Of a stretch of DNA of 64,000 bases, positions 40,301 through 52,300 are shown piece after piece. Made by a program: the position numbers and the translations under genes. The first letter of the stretch is position 1, and each line of letters begins with the position of its first letter. Origin of the DNA: Trichostrongylus colubriformis. Its lineage: Eukaryota > Nematoda > Chromadorea > Rhabditida > Trichostrongylidae. The notes beneath the pieces were generated by a model. That model made no database searches, was not told where the DNA came from, and was given only the letters and a program-made list of their open reading frames with translations. The stretch covers positions 2,543,992 through 2,607,991 of the forward strand of contig OZ022261.1 of the NCBI GenBank assembly GCA_963978905.1. Reading direction: 5' to 3'.

Positions 40301-43300
40301 TACCGGCGGCACCGCAAAGTATGAACGCGGCCCAAGTGTACATATCCCTCGCCGTCGCGTCGCGCGGTGGCTGTAGCGTCATCCAGCACGCAGGGCATAC
40401 ACGCGCTGGTAAGGTTTCTCCGTGGTGCGATGTGCATTTATATGTAGAGTGGTGGCAAATATAATGGATCTACCAGTGGAGATTCACAGGTAAAGGAGAT
40501 CCATGGCAACGTCCACGTTTGATGGGTGAAGAGAAGTAGGAGGAACTAAATAAAGCGTACCGTGTGTGGCCCTACATTGTCCTCTATCCACTTCATCATG
40601 TGTACGTTACAGGGAACATATGGCTGTCTTAATAAGTGTTCTTGAACTTCCAAGAACCGCTTCAGATCTTCCAGTGTTATGCGATCCTTGTTAGGCCTAA
40701 AAAACGCTCTTCTGTGCTGGATTCCATTAAGGATATAGGAGAAGCCTAACTCTCATCAAGTGTGATAAATTACCTTGTCTTCTTAAGAGCAGCAATAATT
40801 CTCATGGCCTCCCTGATGTCATCGCTCATATTAGCGAAACCTCTTCTCGCACCACGAATTTTTCTACCGAAGTAGTGAAGCTTGGTAAATGTTCGCTTTA
40901 ATGTCGACGAACAAAGATCCAATGATGCAGTGATCACGGCGAGACCAATTATCACATATACAACAACCAGCTATAAATGAAAATTGAGATCTCTTGCTAA
41001 AACATAGACAACAAGTGCTTCAGGCCGCTTTCATACTGCGGCACTGACGTCGACGGTGGCAAAATCGTGTGCCTGTTAATCTGGCGACGCGTTCTGTATA
41101 ATGCTCGATCGACCTATACTACAGTGTGGTGATCGTGGAAAGAGCCCGCTCAAACTTCAAGGCACAAAAGTGCGCGTCAGACTTGTCACAATTTTGCACT
41201 GCGCCAAGATTCTCTCTAAGATACAAGTCTTGCCACACATTTACGCGGGCTCCCGCACGATTATCATACTGTGGTATGGTTCTGTAGGACGTGATAGACA
41301 AAACGTTTCGCCAGAGTGCCGCCGTTGGTCGGCGGCGGGCACATGATTTTGCCGCCATCGACGCCGGTGCCGCAAAGTATAAAAGCGGTCTTAGCGAGGT
41401 TCGCCTTTGATATACAGTGCTTTCTATGTGAGCGGCGATAATGAAAAAGAATTAAGTTTTCTGCTTCATCAACAAGCCGTTGAATCAGCTGTAGTAACAT
41501 GCGGGCTAGTAAGCGGTTACAGATGCGGTGAGCCCTGTGAGACTGCAGCGCTCAGGAGTGGCCCCCATTCCGTATTACTAGTAGTGATTTTATCAGAAGT
41601 ATCATAGTTCTTACGGGTCTGTCGGACTATTTTGTCGAATGCAAGAAGTAGACTTCATTGCGATAAGTGATTGCCGTTTTGGCTCATCGATACAGGCAAG
41701 AACGTCGATGTATGAGAGGTGGTATTCATGGATCCACATGATTCTGAGTAGCACTGTACGCTATTAGTACTACGATGATTATAAATATATTTATGTTTAG
41801 ACGTTGTGAGATGGAGAGCTATGATATGAGGAATAAGACTAGTAATGAAACAGAAATTAGATGGAATCACACTTGCATATATCCTGTGGTGACCTCAGTA
41901 TCACTGCACAGATTCTATTTTAGTACTCAAGCGTGTTGTGTAGCGAAAAACTGAATTCGCCTTCAAACTTAAAGGCACCGCGAGGGATAAGAAGAATATG
42001 AGAATGGTGAATACGTCCTTCGGAAACAAACCTTCCACTTCAGAAGAGGATCAGAAGAGGAAGAACGGCTCGGGGTCTCATCACGATAACACAGCACAGC
42101 CAGCCGTTCATCCGCCGGAGAGTTACTGGTGAGAGCGGAACAACGTTTGCGGCTGGCTGATTTAGCCCCTCGCCCATCTACATCTACGCTATCGGCTAGT
42201 GATGCAGAGGGACGCAAATGGAAAATATTAGGTTGATTCATAATAAATCGGACAAATTGACCAATTTTAATCATTGTCGTACAACTTTTTTACGACAACA
42301 GGGATTCACTTGAAATATACTCCATCTTTATCGATGACCTTCTGCCACGGTATAGGCAGATCATGGATGCCCTTGCTCCAGAAGGCCGGAAGCTGGTGCT
42401 CGAAGAAGTTGCCGAGTGCCGCCTTGACCTCGTCGCGAGTTTTGAAGTCTTGGCCGTCCAGGTGGCGTTGGCTGTGGGAGAAAAGGTGGAAATCTGAAGG
42501 GGCCAGGTCTGGGGAGTACGGTGGGTATAGAAGTACGGTCCCCAACTGTACGACAGCAGCTCGGCCTTGGTCGATCTTGCGAAGTGCGGTCTGTGGAAGT
42601 AGACACGTTGTCGTGCTGGAAGTAGACATGTGACCGCCGCCGTAGCGAACTTTGGACATTGGCCTTCAATTCTCGTAATTGACGAACGTAGACGTCGGCG
42701 GATACTGTGGTACCTTCATCGAGCAGCTCCCAGTACTCTACGCCGTGTACGCTCCACCAACCGCGGTTTTCGTCTTCGATGGAATAGTCGCCTGACGCAA
42801 ACTTCGAATGCTACAACTACAGTGTACTTCTGCCGGGGGCATGCTCCTTGTGAACTTCTATCAGACGTCTGCCGATATCCGCGGGTTCCTGGCCAGATAG
42901 CGATATAAATAGTATGACGTTGCGGATGTGGTCTCTGGACCGCTTGAAATCGTGCGGCATTGTGGCGGAATGAATTTACTTTGGAGTGATTATTTTGCGA
43001 TACTTTGAAGAGCTTTTCATACTCATTCCAACGGTACCTCGCGCGTCCATTTTCGTTAATTCTTTACTGAGTTATGATCTCTAGAAATCATCACTACCAT
43101 TTGTCCGATTTATTATGAATCAACCTAATAGTTAGAAGAGGGTTTTCGGTTTTCCTCGGATTTTTCGCCGCTTTATCTCGTTCTTTCTCTACTTCTGCAC
43201 TGCTGATCACCCCTATTTTCATATTCCACAATCTTCAAAATCTACCCCTCCCGGTGTCTTCGAGGATAGCATAAACTTACGGCTAAATACAAATGACTCT

Positions 43301-46300
43301 TCACATAAATATTTCCAAGTCCAATTGTTGTAATAGTATTGAATGAGAAGAAAAGACCATGAATGAATGACCTGAAAAAAATTCTAATAGAGCAAATAAC
43401 GAGCTCCATCAGCCATTCCGTATTCAGAAACAGCGCTTATATGATGTTGGTAACGGTGTATTATATAAAGGAGCTACTTTATCGTGCCCTCTGCACCCAT
43501 CAACAAAGAAAATCAGAGAAATTGAAGATAAACAGATATATTTCCTTTCGTTTCCTTTCTTCCATATTCAACTTCTAACGCTTCTGACGTTATTGCACCC
43601 CTTGTTGGGATTCGCCGCGCATTCCATTCCCATTTAGAATCGTGGTGGCAGGTAAATGCGATTTGGCCTTTGCAATGACTTGCAGGGTTCAGTCGATGTA
43701 CAAGTGGTTTTATCTTTATAGCTCAATCTGTCACCAGTTAACTTATCCCAAAGGGATGGGAGATTTGGTTGCCCTTGAGTGGCATGGATGCGGGACTTGA
43801 TCGCAACAGCATATGAGGGAGAGGGCGCGCCACATTTCACTGCACCACCTCCGCCCTGGCCGGTATAGATATGTAAAATAAAATGGTGGAAACGAGAGCA
43901 TCGTTTCTGACTTTGATGATTCTCATATTTCAGGAGCTGTCCAGAGGAAAAACTTATGTAATAATATTCGAACCTCAATAAAGAGCTATTTTGAGCTGCG
44001 ATAGCGCTATAGTTCAGAAATATGCTTTGGCCTCATCTGAGGTGCTATTGGAAAAGAAATAACGAACGCTCACCATATCGGACCTTTCTCGAAGGCGTTG
44101 AAAAGGAAACTGCCTATACAACAATATCCAATGATTAATGCAAAATAAGATGCAATAGGCAACTGCAAGCGATCTCCATCTTCTTCAGAAGTCTCCTCAT
44201 CGGACTCTCGACGATTCTTCTTCATCTGCCTAAACCATCGAAGAAAGTAATCTAAGGCGTGTAGGATAGAAACACTGTAGTTGCATTGTAAACTTGCACT
44301 GTAAAGTCTTTTCGTTGGAAATGATCAGGTCATGAACGAACGATATTTTAAAGTTTTATTGCCCTCGGTGAAAGACGCCGGTACTCCAGAATAGCTATGT
44401 TTGTTCGGCCATCCTAGGACCATTCTGTAGTTATAAAAAAACCTTGATTGTACTGGGTGCGACAAAAGTTTTGATCGCCTGAGAAATCTTCACCATACTA
44501 GGGAGAAATGAGGTATCTGCATGGGTTACACTGGTACATATAATCAATAATCAGCCTACTAACACATCATAATATGGGTGTGTGTAGCCTTATGTCGGAT
44601 TTGCGCGCAGCCGCGCACCTCAGATTTCTTCGCGTGTGATTACGTGCACTGCATACACGCCCTTTCAAGTTTTGCGCCAGAATTGATTATTTCTTTACTG
44701 GGATTGTTATCATGCAATGTTACCGTTTCTTTTACTTTTTATGTCACTATTTTGCCTTGTTAGGGTACAAAAGTTATTATGTTCAGATAATGATGGGAGC
44801 TATTTATTTTAAGGAACTCCATTGCGTCCCGAGTGGAATTCCTACCGACCGCGGCATATCGTGTTGATAGCGCCGCGAGTGCGACGCTGCAAAGCGAAAA
44901 TTTGACATAAGGCTGCACACCCCATAACATTCCACCAGAATTCGATAGAATCCCTTCGGCTTGGACACAATGACGAGGAGGGCGAGAAAAGCGCTGCCGT
45001 GACTCGCATGTGATCGCCGGGCAAATCGTCACATGCTTCCATAAGAGTGGCCTTAAAGACACCAGGAGGGGGTAATTTTGGCTTACTGTAGAACAGACGT
45101 AGTGTGGACGAGTTTAAGTGGCCGCCATTGCACAAACTCGCCAATTTGACGCATTGGCATGGTGCCAAAAGAAGATGGATCTATATAGATTTGTTTTTTC
45201 CTTTTAGTCTTTACTTTGTTCTTTCTTATATTGTTTCTAGATGTACTTACTGGTCGAATAAAGTCGGGGGGGGGGGGGGGGGGGGGAGAAGCAAAATTTT
45301 CACCCACGTCAAAGCTTCTTTCCCTTCCTAGGATTAGGTTAAAGCAGATGAGACCTATGCTTTGACAGATGCTTTTTAATGTGGGAGGAGAAGATATCAA
45401 TTTTAGCCTAAGCCTAGTAAGGGAAAGGAGCTTCGACGTCGACGCAAAGTCGCGTCTCCCCCGACTTTATTTGACCCTTCTGAGATTTTCAGGTATAGCA
45501 ATGCACAATTAAGAAGATCCATAAGTAAACAAGTAAAATATGTCACTAGAAAACAGTCTAAAGAGGAAATGATTCAAAAATAAGGTTACATCAGGCCGAA
45601 GACAAGCTTTAAAATGAACGAAGCGTGGCTCGGCCATGGAAGCTTGCAGTTCGGACGGAAGCGCACCCTAGGGGCAATTAGCGCCCTATGGCGCCTTTTT
45701 CAACGCCGGTTTGGTTACACATTGTATCTACCGAACCCATATGTTTGTTTTCAGACGCCATTGTTTTTGTAAACGTTATTCCGCCCTTGCCCCCCTCCCG
45801 GTGCCTTTAAGAGTAGCGAGTGAATTGTGAGGAGTAGTGCGGGCTTTGCGCTACAAGGTGCTCAAAACGGACAGTCGAATATCCTAATACCCAATAAATC
45901 TGGAGAGGCGCTTTTGCAAGGCGGTGCAGCGTTGTACCGAAGTTCTACAAATCCGGCGATATTTGAGTCAAAACCGACCAGCACAATCAACGATGTCATC
46001 GAGAGACACGTACATCCCTAGACAACACCTCTGCCAAGACCCTATTCGGATGACTTCTAGCTCGAAAGCAGCCAAAACCCACAAGGCGTAGTTGGGGCAA
46101 CAACGGCCTCAGAGCAGTCTCTACAACTTTACCGCCTTGCAGGGATGACTACTAAAAGCATGAATCTTAACCTGATTGATATTCCTTCTTGCAGTATTTT
46201 AGAGGGCAAATTCTGCCTTACCTCCCCCATTTTTCTCTGTTTTCTGAAGTCTGTTTTGGCGAAAGTTTTGGACGATTTGCACAATGCTCACCTGCGCCCG

Positions 46301-49300
46301 GCGACATGCGCTCTTCCTCGCGCTCTTTGCGAGTGTGTATGGGCCGGGGGAGATCTTATCAGTTTTAGGGCTACATAATGAAGTGTTTAATGATCATCTT
46401 AACTTTGAACAGAATTCCTGGTGATACCCCCTTTCTTGCTTAAGTGGTGAGAATTAGTCAAGCGGTCAATACTTTTGCCACACCCTGTGAATTACAAAAG
46501 ATTGGAGGGAACGACTTTGTAGGAGAATCGGTGCGTTTTGCGGCTGCATGACGTTTGCGTGTCAAAACAGTCCACTCCGCGCGAATCACAGAAACCAGGA
46601 TGGAGCTTACTCCCTTCCTTCATCTTTAAAAACAGTAAAAACAGCATTTGGGGTAATGTGGCTATCGGAAAATCCCTAAAAGAAGCCTTTCACATGGAAA
46701 CTATGGGCCTAAGAAAGGGCCTATCGGCGAAATCCCCGTCGAAAAGCGCGCCCCCGAGCTGTAGTGACGGCGCAACGGTTAGCAGCTGATACCTTTGGGT
46801 GACAGACCCCGCCTCCAAGCGACGTGTTTCCTGGTTGGCTACGATGAGAGTGGCCAAGAATATGCGGCAGGATCGAAGGTATTGCGGCGCGATTTCGCAG
46901 TTTTGGTCTGAAGATCAGTCCAGAAAATGGATGCTGTCGTGATTTTCAAGCATTCCCTTGTGTTTACTTTGCAACATGTTGATGGAGAATAGTCCAGACT
47001 ACCTGCCTCACAGCAGAATGGTCGTCCGCGTTGAGAAACAACGGTAGGAAGGGGGTCCTATTTCCTGGGTCTTTGTCTATTTCCTTCCGTTTTTTTTCAC
47101 CATCGTATTACTAAGCACCCCGACTTTCATATTCACTACTTCTTTTTCTTTTCGTCCGAATTCCCCCTATCGCTGTCCTTGAACCAACTGCCGCGTCGCG
47201 GTACCCGATGTGCGGCGCGATGCGACCGTGCCAGGAGTGCCGCATGTAGTTTAGTAGTGAAGCGAGTATAGCGTGCTATGCCTTTCTTCAGACATAGATC
47301 AGGGGAGTAACCCTGAAATTCAGCTACACTCGCCGTCCTCAACTCGCACGTATCGGATCGTGCGGCCATGCGAGTTTCTGCCCTGGTGGCACATGCCTGG
47401 TTTGGGCTAATATCTGCGCACTAGTAAGAAATTATTTACCGTACCAAAATAAAAAAAAACCCACAGAGAGTCTACTGAGTCGACATCACCATCGAACATG
47501 TTCGTGCGAAGCAACTCCACGATAGAAGACACAAATTGCCAAAATTGCAACATTTTGGCGTAAGACCTTAATAGCAGAAATTGAGACATTTTGGAATTGA
47601 GAAACTTACACAGACTTGAATCGGATACATGCTTTCGAACGCCTATTATTTCGACAAAGCTGACTAGGGATCAACCACAGTGTCAGACGTACGCCACTTA
47701 CCACTGATTTAGAGCAACCCTCGCTATAATCAGAATTATTGACTTATCTTCCTAGAGCAGTAGATCCCAGGGTAGCTTGCGCTAACCACGCCCTTTTAGC
47801 TCAGCTGGACAGTGAAGAGCCCATGTGGACGTGGAATGCGTGGATCCGAGCTGATATAGCGCTGTGATGGCGCGCCTTGACAGCGCAAAAACATGCAGTT
47901 TGACAGTCTAGAATCTTCAGGATGACAAGTCAATCAACTTATTTATCGCTCAACCTATTTGAAATATCCCTTATTATCTCTTACGGGTACGCTACTGCCA
48001 ATAATAAATATGTATGGGAGAGGGAGATGAGGAATAATAAATAGGAAGGGAGAAAAGTGCTTTCTATTAGGTTGTCCCGAAAGTTCCGGAACACCCCGAC
48101 CACTTTTTCTCAAATTTATTCTTTACAACATAAACACATTTCAGCTAACAAGATATTCACCATTACTATCTATCACCTTCTGTCATCTATCCGGAAGCTT
48201 GCCAATCCCATCCGCCCAGAACTGTTGAGACTGCCTCGCGAAGAAACGCTCGACCTCCATCTCGATGTCGCGCTGCTTTTTGAGCTGTTTCCCCTTTAGG
48301 AAGTTCTGTAGAGGGGCGAACAGATGGTAGTCAGACGGTGCGAGGTCGGGGCTTTATGGAGGATGTGGTAGCACTTCCCAGCCTAGCGTCGCCAAGCTGT
48401 CCCGGGTGAATGTTGCCAGATGTCGGCTGTCGGATAGGGCATGGGGTGTCCAAGTCGAGAGCACTTCCCAGTATCCCAGCCGAGTGAGATGCTGATCGAC
48501 TGTGGTGTTCCCACAACCGAGTAGCAGGGCTGCTTTACGTGTGCTTGCCGTGGGGTTCTCCTGCACAGTTCTCCTGAGAAACTGATCGTCAGCTCAGATG
48601 GACGGCCACTGCGTTGCTGATCTTTCAGGGCTATATCTCCAGAACGGAAGCGGGTGAACCAACGGTGGATAGTTGTGCTTGCTCCACATGCGACGCTGAT
48701 TATTTGGACCGCTTCCCTTATGGAACTCCCTCGGCAGAACTCGTAGAGGTACAATGCTCGCAGCGACGTCTCGTCCATTTCAAGCTCTATTCCTTTTGTG
48801 GATAGGCGCGAATCCTTATATGCCTATGGCATGGAACGTTCCTCAAAGTCAATCGACAAATGCCCTGGTTATCCATCGCGGGAAGGCCCGAAAACCCTTG
48901 TCCGCCAAGGTGTTCCGGAACTTCCGGGACAGCCTAATAGTCGCGTGGTCCACATGGTTCCCACATAATTCATAGGATACATGATCTCATTTTTTTGCGG
49001 TTTTTTCCAACGCAATACTTGCCCAAATATAAAATTACGATATGGGGTTGTACTTATGGTATATCCAGAAGTGTAAGGTTTATTATTTCAAACTAGTGGT
49101 CTGCATTCCAGAAACAAATTTCTCTAGTACCTGGGGTGATATCAGTGAGCACTAACTTCGTTAAAATGCGTTCTACCCATAGGTTTCAGATTCGATGTGA
49201 TAATGCAGAAATTATTAGCATAATTGGATAGGTTATGAAAGATGGCTATTGTGCTATCTCACAACGAAATTTTCGAAAATCTCTTTTAGAAAACGAAATC

Positions 49301-52300
49301 TGTAAGGTATCCTGATATCTTTGGCAGCTCGTCTTTCAACCTCTTCAAATATCTGAATCATTACATCTTTATTGCAAACAGAGGTATTCCTCAAGCGAAC
49401 CTACTGCCTCTGAAGGTTCAACTATCTCTTCATCAAATGCCATGTTTTATGACTATGAATCGTGGGATGTGGCATAATGTTCGACTCACGTGCATTTTTC
49501 CCTTTTTCGTTTTGCCTTCTTGTGGTTAGACCAGGGTACACTGGCAGTCGAGGGTATCTCGACAGGAGGCTGTATCTGACTAATCGGAGGGGGGAGTCGC
49601 CCCTGCAGAGGTCTGCCATAAGCGCTAAAATCTAAACCTTCAAAAAGCAGATGAGAAGGGAAGGGTATTTCGCAGCAACGCGGACGAGAAAATGTGAAAT
49701 ATATCTTTTTGTTTCAATTAGGAATACATAGCAATAAAACACTATGCAACTATACATTGTGGTAACAGTTGCCAGTAATGTAGAGGGCAAAAAAAATGGT
49801 GGGAAGGGTCGTATTTGGTACCCGTGGACGTGAAGGGAGGGAGGGTGGGGGGGGGGGGGGTTGGGGAGGTGTCGTACCTGAGCGGTACTTTCCTCGACAC
49901 CTAGGTGTGCCCTGGGCTGGACCTTGGAATGACACTCAGATGGGGCTACGTGACGATTATTGTGGTCCGATGGGATGGATATCGGAAAGTAATCCATGTT
50001 TTTTGTATACAATGGATACAATGGGACATCCAAGCACAGTTGAAGACTTGAGCAACTGCTTAGAGCGAACAAGTAGCAGCTTCAAGGCAAATCGGTAGGG
50101 TATGCACGTAGTAATGCTGAATTCTAAAACAACCACTTACCTAATTACTATTTCAGATAAAAATTTTCCTATATCGGCCGCTGTAATGAACATAAGAGGA
50201 ATACCAATTAAACCAAAAAATACAGTAAAAATTCGACCAGGGTCTGTAGTCGGAGTCACATGATCATAACCTGCAAAGAAACATTTATCCTTAAATTTCT
50301 TAAAAAGGTCAGAACAAAATCTAAAAAATGAAAAATTGAGATAACTATGTCGACTTGAAGCGAATGTTGTGAGCGTGCCGTTGGGACAGAAAATTCGCGT
50401 ATTGGCAGCGGGTGCGCGACGCGATCGGTGCAAGCCACGGGCGCCGTCCAGTTGGGTCCTGGAGCGAATATGCTAGAAAAGACGCAGAAAAAGTCACTGT
50501 TTCAGCACCCAACCAATGCGGCGCCCGTGGTTGGCGTCGCATGCTGAACGACGCCACACGAAATTTCTGCCGTGTTGGCACACACCTGCAATTCTTCAGT
50601 CGCTGTCTCAGGTTTTCCCAAATCTACGTAATTTTCGTCATGCTGAAAACATTATTGGATATAATGTAGCTCCTTCGAGGTGATAGTGGTGACATCGCGA
50701 GAAGTGGCCGCGAAAGAAGCCTCTGAGAGCCTGTATCGTCGAGACAGGGTAGCGGATTTCGGCGTTCACTGCAACACTGGAGGAATGGGACAACCGTAAA
50801 TCAACCTCCGAGCGTTGTTCCGCTTGCCACCGCTGTCGGGCAGTCGCGAGCATGTCAGAGGATGGGTACAGGACCTTGCACCGTCAAATGCGGGGCGCGA
50901 CGTGCGAGCTATGGCGCGTAGTTGGGTCCCAAACCGATTACACGGTGATGCTACGGTTGCCGTGTAATCGCCTTAGGACCCAACTATAGTAGCACCCGTA
51001 ACTCCGCATTGCGTCGCACTTTCACGCCATCGTGCGAAACGTTAGGGTACACACCACATGTCGAGTCCACACTGCCGCAGGATCATGATAGGGGGAGGGA
51101 GGGGCTAAAGAATACCTTTCAGCACGAGCTACCCACACATCAGATACTTGACCTCACATTTTGTTTAAAAAAAGAGAAGAATCATAACCCACCCGTTGAA
51201 GTGATCACAGTTAATGCATACAAAACAGCAGCAGCGAATGACCATCTAAACTTGTAAAGTCATATATGGCAATGGCTACAGACAAAAACGTGGACTGTTC
51301 AAATGTATCGTGCTCAGTAAGGCCGCGTTCATACTCTGCAGTGCCGGCGGCAGGGCGAGTCCACGGGTCTCTGCGTCTCCGCCTATGCCACCCTGCCTCG
51401 TTGCTTGCTTCGTCTCTGCACCTTCCCCGTGCCACTCTGCCTCGCCTCCTGTGAACGCAACGACGGCCTGCCGGCGTTGAGTAAGAACGCGGCTTAAGTG
51501 CACAAAAATTATGTAATTGAAAGGTAATCCATCTTACCGTGTTGTCATATCGCCTTCAGTGTCAATCCATAGTTGCCCACTCTCCGTAAATTTATCATCA
51601 TATTCGTGTGTACGCGATAAAATTCGTAACAGAGGTCTCAAGCGACTATCTACCTGCAAGAAAGAAGTTTCTTGATCGGCATGGACTTTTCCAGTTAGGT
51701 AATAAAGGGAAGAGCACCTGCAGATGTCATTCAATGTTCGCCCTTCGCAGGACAAAATAACCTGCCCCCCAAGTCCGGAAGATGAAGTCACTGCTTTTCG
51801 AAGGGCGAAAGGATGCTCATTGAGTTTTACTGATCTTTTCGATAGCCATGTTTCCTTATTCGTTCACCATGTAAAGCAGGATGGATACGAAAGTAATTTC
51901 CCTCATGAAGTATGGCATATAGTACTTCTTCATGTTAATGTCATAAAGGATTAAGTATACAGTTTTTAGCGTTAATCAGTTCCTTGTGTGGGATGAATAG
52001 TCATCGTTGGAAAGTTCTCGAGCGTTTCAATAATTCATCCTACAGAACCACCACGAGAAAATCTATCGAGAAAACGAGCTCATACCCGTTTCAACATGAC
52101 GGCCTTGACTATATTGGCCCCCACTCAATAGCAACGGCACTAGAGGGGCAGTTATGGAGCAATGAGTTCTTGTAACACCACTCGACTCATCCACATAGAT
52201 GTCGTTGCGGATATGACCACAAGAGCCTTCCTCAATATGCTTTGCCGTTTTTTCGTACGGCACGGGATACCTCAATCAGTCACGAGCACTAACGCCCCGA

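Noticed and set aside
39795..40382. 195-codon minus-strand open frame
   Set aside because: It runs through MITE A6; the same artefactual peptides appear at other family A copies.
42306..42669. Overlapping second frame of the mariner remnant as a gene
   Set aside because: A shifted frame of the same decayed transposase.
47760..47880. TTAGCTCAGCTGGACAG considered as a tRNA gene
   Set aside because: It resembles a D arm, but no T arm with paired stem or acceptor stem can be formed.
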